Shown here in pieces: positions 1 through 13,000 of a DNA stretch of 64,000 bases. Source of the DNA: Mactromeris polynyma (lineage: Eukaryota > Mollusca > Bivalvia > Venerida > Mactridae); contig JASFXZ010000005.1 in the NCBI GenBank assembly GCA_032209605.1, positions 17,536,860-17,600,859 on the forward strand. Reading direction: 5' to 3'. The notes below the pieces were generated by a model. It was not told where the DNA came from. It saw nothing but the letters and a program-made list of their open reading frames with translations, and ran no database searches. Positions within the stretch are counted from its first letter, which is position 1. Every line of letters begins with the position of its first letter. The position numbers and the translations under genes were made by a program.

Positions 1-544
1 TTCAATAAATTATGTCACAAATGTACTTCCGAAGAAACCACGTTGCATACGAGTTCATTGTGTATGTTTATTTAATCCGCTTAAAATTGACCAAGATATT
101 TATTGTTGAATTATACACATTCATATATAGTGGCTATATTTCAAGCCCGAGTTTCTTTGCAGGTATCTACAAAAAAAGATTTTTTTCTGAATTGTGTCGC
201 ATACATGACAATTCTACGGTGACATTAAGAACAGTTTTTCACTGGTTTAAACATTTAAACTAGAAAAGGTTATTCAGGATGAACATCCACCTTATTCCCC
301 TGACCTAAGCCCCTGTGACTTTTTCCTATTGCTCTTGCTACGAAATGCTCTCAGGTAAGCACTATGCTAGTAGTAGTGCCCTTGGTTCTCAGGGGAGACT
401 ACTTTGCAGCATTTAGGTCGTGGATAACAAGAGTCCAAAAGTGAGTATCTGTACAGGGGGAATACTTTGAAAGGTTGACATGAACAACTTTCCGATGCAG
501 TGAAAAATTTAAACATACGAAGACCAGTGACATAATTTATTGAA
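1..544 (+). mobile_element. Deleted mariner-type transposon with perfect 18-bp terminal inverted repeats
   Basis: Bases 1-18 (TTCAATAAATTATGTCAC) are the exact reverse complement of 527-544, and the right repeat continues outward as TGAATGCCCCTCATA, so the left end is cut by the window edge. Inside, 278-355 (+) reads HPPYSPDLSPCDFFLL, the third-Asp region of mariner transposases. An upstream open stretch (12-263) ends STVTLRTVFHWFKHL, like the mariner helix-turn-helix. The two pieces are in different frames and the middle of the transposase is missing, so the copy is dead. Confidence 0.75.
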
Positions 545-716
545 TGCCCCTCATACTCATATGTTGTAAAATATTCTTATGCAGACTAAGACCTACATTT
601 ATTGACATTATGTGATAGTATCAAATGTCCAGAACTCTAATTGGCAGTTCGATGATGACACATTCGAGATCTTCAAAAAAGTTTAATGCCTATAATGTTT
701 CTGTTTCTCAATGTAG

Positions 717-1019
717 ACAAAGACAAAGACCAAATTAAAATGCTTACAGAGGAGTGCTTATGTGGATTAGTGCAGGCAGTATCTATCATTGATGGGAGAT
801 TGAAAGCACTTCTTACTGGTGCTATTACCATTGGAGACTTGCAGATGATATCTGAGAAAGGTGGAAAATTTCCAGAGCTTGCCGAACTAGTGCAGTCAGA
901 AGTTAATGCTGCATGTGTTGGGAAGGTATTGATTGCAAGACAAAGGGAGTTAGAAGCTTTCCAAGTTCAAGCTAAAGAAATGTCTACTCTCGCATCTTTA
1001 TGCCAACACTTAGGAAGAG
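717..1019 (+). CDS. RNF213: RNF213-like exon 1 of window (stalk/arm region)
   Basis: The acceptor is TTTCTCAATGTAG at 716 and the donor is AGAG|gtatgt. It enters with 2 bases of a split codon and leaves with 1. It encodes a mostly helical stretch of about 100 residues (around MLTEECLCGLV to LASLCQHLGR) and contains no catalytic motif. It belongs to the long N-terminal arm before the AAA core. The preceding exon lies outside the window, and the mariner fragment at 1-544 occupies the visible part of that intron. Confidence 0.85.
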
Positions 1020-4000
1020 GTATGTAGGATAGCTTACTGTTTCTAACCCACGATACATGCAAATAACATCTCAAGTGTCTTTATTTATTTGATATCTTGC
1101 ATTATAAAAGGTTTAATGAATAAATATACATGTGTTATACATGATACATTAACAGTGTCAAACTATGTTATTGCTATATACATGTATATGCAATGCCTTC
1201 TTTATGGTTACACTTGTTTACATATCTTCTGAAAATAAATAAAGTAAATAACCATGATACTTACGAGTGTAATTTGGAATAAGGAAATTAGTGTACTACT
1301 ATTTACAACTTTGGCATATTTAACATTTATTAAACATTGCTTTGGTATATAAACACATCAAGAAACATTCGACAACACTTACTTAAGTTGTTGAAGAAAA
1401 CCAATGTACTCTTGTTATACATATAAAATAAGAAACGAAATAAAAAAGATACCACAAATTGAAGTGTTGAATGCAAGCAAATTCAACTGACTGCTTCAGC
1501 AGTGAGGTCACTAACCACATGGTTCCCCACATTAATATACATGTAGTGTGTAGTATCAGATGCTTTGATTTCTTCACTTGGTAGATTTATAAATTTTGTA
1601 TTATCTATGGTTTAACAACAAAGCAGTAGAAGCAGAAAACCAGATGTGAAACCTATTTTATTTAGAGACGAATTGCGTTTATGTGTATTGCAGTTAACAC
1701 TACAACTATTGACAACACTTTGAAAAAGCAACAGAAAATAGAAATGCATCAAATCAAAGAGTTTTGTCAGCCAGTGGGTGTGGAGAATGTATCTGATATT
1801 GAAAGCTATAAACCTAGTTTATGCGCCTTCCCTGTTTCTGACAAAGTGTTGAGTATAGTACCGACATTATGTTCCTGCTATGGGAGTAGCACATTTGCAA
1901 TGCTCTGGAGCAATCAATGTCAGCAATTACTTAACACGTGCCCTGAGCTTGATGATGTCGTCGACAAAGTATGGAATCCAGTTAAAGACAGGTAATAGCA
2001 AGCTAGGTATTTTATAATGAAGTATAGATTGCAGGATCATACAACTTAAGGCTGAAACAAAGCTTTTCATTTTGCACCAAGCTTTATATGTTTGTGAAGA
2101 TGTATTGACCATACGTCATTGGTTACTGTTTAGGATATTTCAGTTTGTCTATGTATATTCAATAGTTAAGTAGATTTATGTACTTAACGATTTTACGTTG
2201 TGTTCTTTGATTTGTATATTTGTTGTAGCATCATTATTACTGAATTTTAGTGATCATATTGTTTAACATGCATACTCTCAGCACTCTACTTTGCTTCAAA
2301 GTCTCTACTTTGCTTCAAAGTCTAAAATTGATGTATTCATATTTTCTTCTGATTATGAGTTAACGATGTATTATGATAATAGCATATATATACTCAAACG
2401 CAACAGTACGCATGCGGTTAGTTTTTATGCCCCTGCCATAATGGCGGCAGGGAAAATAGAGTTCCCTTGTCCATGTGTTTGTCCATCTGTCAAATCGTTT
2501 CTGGCCCAGAACTTTGTTGTCCACGGTGGGATTTTGGCAGTTGGCAGAGATGATTCCCATTAGAAGATACAATAGTGCCAATATCTAAAAAGGTCAATAT
2601 CACATTGCATCATGATTATATGATAAACTTTTGACTGGCACAGAATTGTGTTGTCTATTACACTAGCGTTCCGCCCTAAAATTCCACAAACTTATACGTA
2701 TATCCGAGTATAAATACAAATAATATACATATATCTTTAATTACGCCTTTGACTTTCAGTTTCACATCATTCATATTTTCACAGGTAACGATTTTATGCT
2801 GCTCACGGGAAGGCATAACTTCTTTTCCGACTCGTTCTCCATTCCCTATAAATTATCGGTTTTCACTTTGAGTATCACATTATGGCAAATAACAAGTGGC
2901 AATATGAATAAAAAATAACATAGATCTCCCGAGGTTTTATGACTCTCATGTTTTTCATACAGATAATTATTATTGCTAATTAGTAGATTATAATCCCAAT
3001 TTCACCAAAGTTATTGTTGAGAAAAACAATAAGAGCGTCTAAAAGTATTATTCCTGTTAACCCACAATAATAAAATTCACTCCATAAGACAAGACTTCAC
3101 TTTTTAAGAATTTAATTCCCAACAACTTTTACATTAAAAATAGTTTACACTGTTATTTCTTGTTGAAGTATGCAGTTCTAAATCACCAATTATCAATAAC
3201 ATATGTGGGTTTTGTGACCAAGTCTCCTATCAAGATAAACGGACTAGAGGGGTATGAAGTAAAGGGCTTAAGATGTATCTAATCTTAATTTGTTATACAT
3301 CGATGAAGTCGTATTTTAATCTGTACTTTTTTGGCTCTCTCCACCGCCGCTAATGCATTGTATTTAATCGAGTCAAGTTCTGGGTTGGTATTATGTTCAA
3401 CAACTTCAAAACAGAGAATGAAACACAGTAATTGCCTTTGTATAACCAAACAAGAAATATCTTTAAAAAAGATGGTCGGCGCAACTTGAAGTTTGCAAAT
3501 TTGTTTCAATCTATAGGTTACATTTTGTTGCACATGTGTACAACATAAAGTATGCCTAAATGTCATTCAATTACGCTATAAAATACAGAATTTCCAAGCC
3601 CTGTAAGAGGAGATCACTGCATTTGAGAATGCATCAATCGCAACTTCTCGGCGGTATTCGACAGAGCCAATAATGCCGAGGTGTTCCGAATGAGACGGCC
3701 TAATAAATAACTACGTAGTGTGATTAGTCAAAGACACAGTATAGTGTGTTTCAATAAAGATCTAGTTCATCATTACTTATTGCATAAGTCGTGAACTCAC
3801 AATCCATGTTGATAAACTTGTTACATAACGATTTATCTGATTAAAAGAATATTAATGTTCGCGACTGGTACATAAAACCAAGAAAGCCTTCTTAATTCCA
3901 ACATCGGACAACACTACTTACAGGATAAATCTTGAAATACACTATAGAAAATGTTAACCAATCTGCTTCAAGGTTACACGTATTTTTAAATTGAAGAGAA

Positions 4001-7000
4001 ATGGCGCGAAACTGCCTTGGTGGTTAACGTAAGATTTGATTGGTTTACAAAACACTGAATATGCAATTAGCAAAACCATGTTAGTACGGCTGCTCCGAAA
4101 AATGACAAAAAACGTTACGTCACCTTAGACCCAAATTCTTGATCCGCCCTGTATGATGGTACTTTGATATAACTTGGCATAGATAATCACCAAACCAAGA
4201 TGATGTGTCTTGTACATAAAACATATCCATATGTCAAGGATCACATAGCCAACTTTCTTGGTGTAGGTGACCATAATGCATTATTTGCTAGTATAATGTA
4301 CTATTCAAGTTGCATTCCATCATTTGATTAGTGTGATGGTTTGCTGGTATATGTCTTCTTTCCTAATATAACACTCTTTAATAAAGTGGCACTGCAGCAT
4401 TAAATTCTTATTTACTGGTACAATAAAAATGGCCCAACAGACATAATTGCGTTGTTGTATTATCATTTCATTAGTTTGTACTGCTACATCGTGAAAGATG
4501 GAGATCATTCAAACGTTTACTAAAAGGGAAGGACCTAATTAGCAAAGGACAGAGTGCATTATTTAAGGCTCTGGGTATAAGATACATGCTCTGATAGTTA
4601 CCGCACTGTTGACTAAAATTGACATTTCATATTAGTACGTTACCAGGATTGGTTCAACAGCTGTTGTCCACAATTACGATGCATGCTTCGTTTATTTGAC
4701 TCTGGTCAAGTTTCCGAGGGTTTTAAATATCACAATCACGTTGCATACCATGTGTGCCTATTTGCTACTCACTCCTTTAGCATCGGCGCATTCCGATACC
4801 TTCATATTCACCGTTTGCTTTATAACTCTCGCACAGGATTGCGACACATGGTCCTCGTACAAAAACTTTACAACCGATGTAGCTAAATTATTATGAAAAG
4901 AAAACTGCACACTCTCCTTTGCGTTTGAGTTTATAAATGTGTGTGTTAGAAGTGATGATATGATTGGATGTATGACCAATTCCCCTATTTCTATTGTGGC
5001 GCCATTTGTAAGTCAACTATATGGCTTCTTAAACTGTTGATGGTATTTCTAGATATGACAAGTTTATCAAAGCAATACAAACAGGTGAGATTAAATTCAC
5101 TGACTTTGAGAAAGGATTAGGACATAGATACAAGGAAATGTATGATCAGATCTCTGGAGAGTTAGCTTCCATGAATGTACCACAGAGTGTGATTTCCCAG
5201 CGTGTGAATCAATTGAAGCAATACAGACAGCTTGAAGCATGCGTGGTAGGCGCCAAAGTGATATTTGGAATAAAGAAAAAGTACGAACTGACTGGTGATT
5301 TCGAACAGATCAGAATTATTGCTACAGTGAGTATTGACATTAATGATAGGGTGAAAATTAATACATGAATTACACATTTTATAATCCCTTCACTGAAGGC
5401 GAAGTGGATATACTAATTCGTTATATGCATACATCCGTGTGGGCACATTGTTCTGGCGTTGCCGTACTTATAAAATGTATACTATATGCGGTATATATAA
5501 TTTGAATTCCGCCCGTCTGTCTGGAGCCATATCTATGATATCTATTGAAGTATGTTCATACAACTTAATGGAATTATTCACTACTATAGCGAAATGCGGT
5601 CTTGTAGGTTCGAGTAAGATTGCTTGTGTAACACCAAAGGTATGGCCCTTAGTTTTTATATACTCGTATAGTCTATATAGGGATTGGATGTTAAATTCTG
5701 TTTCCGGATTTCTAATAATATCTCAAAATGTTTATGCCGACAAGCAAATGATCCCTATTGACTTTGGGATCAGTAGTTCAAAGGTTAAGGTCATGATGAC
5801 ATTGACTCAAAAAGTGTTTTACTCAATAATTCAGCCATTTGGCCTATGATCCTCAAATTTGGCTTTCTGGTCATGACAAGTAAATTGTCCCTATTGATTT
5901 TGATATCAGTATGTCAATGTCACAGTGACATTGACTCGAAAAACAGGTTCTGCTCAAGAACGGTGGCTAGCTATGTAATAGGCTTCTTGGTCATGACAAA
6001 TAGGTGACCCCCTATTGATTTTGATATCAACTATAATCAAAGCTGTGGGACGGTACCACTCGTCTCTGTAGCCAAGCTGGCAACTCGTTGCATACAAGTT
6101 TCCGTTTTGTAACTAGACAGTTTTATAATATCAAAGTATGTGTAAATAGGTAAGATGGTTTGCATGGAATATGAAACAAAACTAAAACTTAAGACAGAAA
6201 TGCGAAAAAGAATAAAATTTATTTATTATTATTTCCAAAAGATCTTCAATCCGACTTGTGCTAGAAATGCAAGATTTTCAAACCGAAATAAAGAAAAATG
6301 GTCAGTAATAATGGTAGAACTTTAAAATTGTAAAACAAGTAAAATGTTTGTCACGATTGTAAATAAATTACAAACAAAGATATCAGCCCCTTTCTGTAAC
6401 GTTTGTAGATATTTAATTATAAAATTACATATCAAATTATATCAGCACAGACTTAGAGTAAAATCAGTATGCCCAGGCATAAAGTTATGATATCACTAGC
6501 TTGCAATAGGTTATGAGTTATCTTGTTGTAGTGGGGTATTTTCCAATTAATTTTCCAAGCACAGAGTGAGGTGTAGGTAGAAAGATGACACCGATAAATT
6601 TCGTAGTCGTGCGCAAGGAGACCATATCTAGGATAAATCCAAAACTATATACGGTGTCGGCTGTTGTGTATTGAAAATTTTGACAGATACTGTATACATT
6701 GAATGATAGCAGAAAAGTTACCAGGTCGTGGTGGTGTTTTCTTGGTGTGGATTTACTGTGCTAGTGTTGTATTTGAAGACTAGATATTGCAAATAGCTGG
6801 GGCCATATTGTGGAGTTCACAATTCCAGTGCAAATCTTGTAGTTTTACTATAGAATAAAGAGGGCGAAAAAGCACCGGGCCAACACAAAACAAACTCGTG
6901 TGTATTAATACATTGCTATAAACCCCATCTGAACTCCACAGAAACAGCTAATTAGTTCATAAAACCACTTTAGCAGGTCACCTTTTCAACATTTCATTTT

Positions 7001-10000
7001 ATTGAAACGTTTATGATATTATTTTGTTCGGTGAACCTTGGAACTATTTTGTTTGCGTAGTAATTAGGCCGATGTGGACGTTTTTGACATGTTACCGGCT
7101 TTCAGTCTTTTTCGTGTTTTGAAAACGGGAACCAATTGTTGTATGCCTCTCAAATTGCCACTACTATAGACGGTACCGTTCACAAACGGTTTCTACTCAA
7201 CTCAAGAATGACTGATCCTTAAACTGGATAGGCCTGCTGGTCGACACGTACATTTTGAGGTCAGGAGGTCAGATGTAAAGTGTCTAGTGACATTAATTCA
7301 AAACAGAATTTCCACAGATCATTTACCTAAATCAGGAAATGGTATCTCGTTTTCTTAAGACTATGTAAGGAGGACAAATATGTGGAACACTGTAAGTAAG
7401 GTATTGATGTACTTTTGTTAGAGTAAATGCATGAATTATCCGCAGTAAACTTCTGTTTATTTAAGTGCAATGAATGAATTTCTTTCAGCATGGTGAAAAT
7501 AAAATGGAGATGAGGTCTTTTGATGACTCTGTGATGGAAGCTGGTGCTTTCTTGCATGATTTGACAACTGACAGAGCCAAGTGTTTACAGACGTTTGTAA
7601 AATGCGATAACTTAGTTAAATGGTTGAAAGAATCAATGAAAAAAGGTATATGCAAATTCAGAGTTCAACATTCATGGCACACTGCATTACGTCTGTATCA
7701 TCCCTTATAATAATCAAGGATCCTCATGCATTCACTTGTAATAATGAATTATCACTACTATGCTCTGCCGTCCATCCGTCCGGAGCCATATCTATAACAG
7801 CTTACTACTGTAGGAAAAATGCAGTCCTGTAAGTTTGAGTTAGATTGCATGAGGTCAGTATTTCAAGGCCATGGTGATCTTGACTCGAGAAAAAGTTTCT
7901 GGTTAAATAATCCAAAATGATCAGTATGCCTGCTGACCATTATTAATAGAAGTCCTCTATTGATTTCGATGTCAGAAGGACAAGGTTACGGAGACAATGG
8001 CACCAAAATCGGCTTGCGCTTAGTATTGCAAGACACTTTGTCTATGTCCTTAAACTTGATTGGTGGACATGTAATGACAAATAGATGGTTGAATTTGATG
8101 TCAAAGTTTAAAGTCTTGGTGACATTGACTCGAAAACGGTTTCTGCACAAACAACTCAAAAACGCTTAGGCCTATGGTCCTTAAGCTTGATATGCCCCTT
8201 GGTCATGGCAAGTAGATCACCCCGATCGGTTTTGTGGTCAGTAGATCGAAAGTGACAATGACTCGAAAAGTAAATTGTTTTCTTACGAAAAAAATATAAT
8301 TTACAACCATTGGCAAATATATACTGAATCAAAAAATGAAACTTTCGTAAAGAAGATCTTAAAAGTTCAAGGTTAATTGTGACATGTTTATACACTTGTA
8401 CATGCAGTAGTATGTATTGACCTTGTACTTTGCAAAATCGGTCCGATAATCACCTGATGATAAACAATGTAAAATTGTACGGCAAAAAATGCATTTACAC
8501 GTGCACGCACGGGGTGGACATATCTTGTTTACATGTTGAAAAGATTTTCACTTCAATATATTGCATACGACGACTTCAGTCAGAAAACGATCAAAACATT
8601 CGAAATAAATATTTGACTGCTGAATGTCAATGCCGCGGATTCCAAAACGAAATGCAGGCATTCCTAGTGAAGAGGTGGCAGCATAAGTTGGGTCACCTGA
8701 ACTGGCAGTCAGCGATTTGCGCAGACCGGAAGTACCGACGATTTATCACGGAGCGGTAGACTACGTGTATCTCGAACCATCATCTACGAAATCACTTTTT
8801 CATTACAACGGCTACAGCCTCCGTAATCTTCGGTACTCATACACCCAGATTTCCGCACAAACCGTACATAATAGTTTGGCGGAAAGCCAATTGTACGGGT
8901 GTCGCCCCTATATCTGTTTTGACGGCAACGTCATGGCCGTGACAGACTTCAATGGGCCGAGGGACACTTCAATTGTACAACGTAGAACTGGCGAACGTTT
9001 CTTTTATCTGAAACAAAATTTGCATTGTCCTGGGTCGATGGCCGAGTGAGAGTTTACCGACGTAGAAAGGATCGTAATGCTGACTGTTGCATACTGCATA
9101 GGGATCATTTCGGGGCGGAGGGTCTGTTATGGTCTTGACTGGTAATGGTTTTGTATATCAGACCCAACTTATGGTCATTTAGGGTCATTTAAATGCTCGT
9201 CACTACAGGGAGAATGTCCTAGCACCTCACGCTGTCCCTCTCCTACAAACTCATTGCGTCATTTCAACATTTCAACAAGACATTGCTAGAACCCATGTCG
9301 CTCGTGATAACATTCGGTTTTTACAAAATAACAACATAGATTTCATAGGCAGCTAGCCCAGATTTATATCCAATAGGATATATTTGAGATAATCTTGATA
9401 CACTTCTACGGCGACATCCAAATTGTTATGGGAATGGCCTCCACCGCGAGCCTCACTGTCAAAATTTCGACTTGAATTTCGTGTCTCATAATCTTGTTCA
9501 ATTCGTGATTATTGGTGGGAACCTAGCCCCGCATACGTGTCTCTGTACTCCGACTTTTACACGCGTCGTTCGTTATTGTTCACGCAAATAAGAGTAAATG
9601 CGATGAAAAGACCGACGGTAACCAACTTCTATATACTTTTGTGAATGGTTTAGCAGGACGTTGTACAGCGACAGTATAGAGACGTAACGTCCGTGGCTGG
9701 ACTAGTGGGAACCCAATCATTTGTTGATTATTCTAGTTAAAGGAAAAATGGTTCGACCAAGATTTTTGTCTACTCTGTATCTCCTGAACTGCTTTAATTT
9801 TTTTCATAAAACCCATTTCAAATAATATCACGACAAATGTTCATAGCATATCAGCTGAAGATCAAAATCATGGTCATGAAACTCCGTTCAAATGTCCATC
9901 TCATAGCGACGTCTGACCTGTGACGGCTCATGGTCAAGGTCACACTGCAAGGTAAAATGTTCAATCCTATTTGATATATTGTATGGCGGGGTATGGCTGT

Positions 10001-13000
10001 CATTCAGGTTACGTGCTTAATGGTATTCTATGGCATGCTCAAATTTGTGTTGTAAGCTTAACAATGTACGATTCTTGTTAACAATTATCAATTACTAAAT
10101 GAGGTGTGAATGCAATATTCAACTAAACTAAGTTGCTGATTAGTTAAACACTTAACTATACACCAAGTAGAGTCACATAACGGAGGTGTGATATAATGGG
10201 ACCAACAAACAAATGCCGGATGTTCCGTTATGCTTATGACATTATCAATCTTAATAATATGTACATAGTATTTAGTAGTACGTTTGACAGGACTGGTCAA
10301 GTCGGATAGGGTAAATTGTCAATATGAACAGGTTTAGGTAACGGACAGTTTATAAGGCAATATTCCATTATCTTGATTTACTCACATCTAATTATCAATG
10401 ATTGTATGTATTGTACATGTACCATAGTGTAATGGCGTGCATCCGCTCATCTGTAACATTTTTGTCTTCATCTCAAAAGTTATTTAATGATTTTTGTTGC
10501 ACTATGAAAGAGAATGTTGCAAGGATGTGCAGCGTACGAGAACACTAACACAAATACTTCGAGAATTGACCATGTCAAATACGTATTCTGTTATAAAAAT
10601 CCTTTAAATGTATTGTAATTATCAGCTATCCTAATTACATCCTTGTACTGATCAGTTGTCGTTTCTATTATTAAGTAATTGTAAATGTTTGTCATGAGTT
10701 TAAGTTCAATTTTGGTCTTCCTATTAAATTATTCAGTAAAATGCTTTACGTTGTGTTTATATTTTGTGCATTACTATAAATATTCCAGGTGGTTTAAAGG
10801 AGCTGAAAGTGTTTGTAGATTTAGCATTCCTTTCTGCCGGTGATGAACCAATGAACATTGCTAGAGTCCAATGTCTACATTCTGCTGTGACAGGATACGC
10901 TCCTCTGATATTTGAGCTCACGCCTGACTGTGGATATAAACAATTGCTAGAACATTGTTCTATTGTATGGAAAGAACTTGAAGCAAATCCTAAACTTCCA
11001 CAAATGTTGGTAAGTGTGAACCTTTTTTCTTCCATTTGAGCTACTTGAGACTGTTAATAGCCAAGCTTGTTGGCCCTTTTTAATTAGACATTCGACTGCC
11101 ATTCTGCATGTGGTAGGTTTAAACATTGAGTGAAAATATGTTCTCTGTGTCTACAGTCTTTTGTCCTACACCTCTAAATCATGTATGAAAGTTGTCTTAG
11201 GAATAACTAGTTAGTACTGGTGTAACAGGACCGGTCTGTCTCGGTCAGTTTCCTCCAAAATAGTTGGCCGGCCCGTTTTCCACCGGTTTTTCCCATGCCT
11301 CTTACCCCCACCCTAGTCCAATTTTCCCTCGGTTAAATATGTAATCAAACTGCTTCTAACATAAATAAATAAAATGACATGGGTGAAACAAAATTATAAA
11401 AATAATTGGCACCTCTTATGCACCCGCCATTCGAAGAGTTTTACCCTTCTCCGTTCGTTTGTCCGTTCTTCCGCCTCAATATCTGACTGACTGCCTGTAT
11501 GTCCGAGCGTCGGTGCAAACAAATATTTCCTATCAATAACTCTTTGAGAGGATGAACGATTTCAATTCATATTGGGCACATATGTATAGAATAGTGATAT
11601 ACTGGTCAAGTTTGATCGGCCACAATTCACGTATTTTTGGAGGAGGTATGGTCATTTTTTAACATAGCAAATTGGTTTCCGATCAATAACACTTGTAAGG
11701 ATTGATGGATTCAATTTATATTGGGCACATAAGTATCAGATAAGAAAACCCTTTTAACCAGGTTTTTGAAAAAAAACAGGTTATTAGAATGGTGTGTGGC
11801 GTTGGGATTGCGGTTGGGCGGGCGGTCTGGCGGGCATCAAACTGGGGGGTTTCCGGCGAATATCTCAAGTTCTGTTTATCATATTGTAACCAAACTTGGT
11901 GTACAGTAAGAACATATGGAGAGCTCGCTTGGGCCCGTTCTGTCAAAGGTCAAGGTCACCATTACTAAAAATTGAAAGTTGGTTTCCGGCGAATAACTTG
12001 AGTTCCGTTGATCATATTGACATCAAACTTAGTGTATAGTAAGAACATGTGCAGAGCTCGCTTGGGATTGCTTTTGGGTTTGGTCCGACAAAGGTCAAGG
12101 TCACCATTACTAAAAATAGCAATTTGGTTTCCAGCGAATAACTTGAGTTTCGTTGATCATATTGTCATCAATCTTAATGTTCAGTAAGAACATGTGGAGA
12201 GCTCGCTTGGGATTACTTTTGGGTTTGGTCTGTCAAAGGTCAAGGTGACCTTTACTAAAAATTAGAAATTTGGATTCTGGCGAATCACTTTCGTTTCTTT
12301 GATCATATTGTCAAACTTGGTGTATAGTAAGAAAATGTGGAGAGCTTGCTTGGGGTTGCTTTTGGACTAGTTCCGACAAAGGTCGAGGTCACCGTTACTA
12401 AAAGTAGCAATTTGGTTTCCGGCGAATAACTTGAATTCCGTTGGTCATATTGACATCAAACTGTATAGTAAGAACATGTGAAGATGTCGCTGTGGATTCC
12501 TTTTGGGTTCGTTCCGTCCAAGGTCAAGGTCATGCGTGGGTGTATTGACATCAAATTTGTTGTATAGTTGTTGCATATATATATAATATATCTAAGTGTG
12601 AGTTTTAGTATGCATTTATCACCTCTGGCACATTTGCAGCATTGATGATCATCATGTATTCATTATACAAATAGAGCATTGGTTACAAATAATTAGGTTT
12701 AAAACCTGGTTTGTGGGCATTGCCCATTTCTTGTTGTACTTAAAATAGGTTTTCAACTAATAACTCTTGAAAGGATGGATGGTTTTAATTCATATTGATT
12801 CAATTATTTAGCCATTACAAACAAATCATTTACATTTTACTGCCAAACCCATCGCGGGGGCATCCGTGTCCTATAGACACATTTAGTTCCTAAATGATTA
12901 TTATCAGTATGCAGATAGGGGAAGAAATATACCGCCCGAGTTTTCTTCAATATGTGTTATAATCGATATGTAACTGGAGGAAGTTAGTTCTGATGGAGTA

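Noticed and set aside
5439..5849. 136-codon plus-strand ORF as an exon.
   Set aside because: The composition follows the GACATTGACTC repeat block; no acceptor/donor pair in phase with exons 3 and 4 and no family motif.
10757..11035. Minus-strand 92-codon ORF opposite exon 5.
   Set aside because: It is the antisense shadow of a conserved coding exon.
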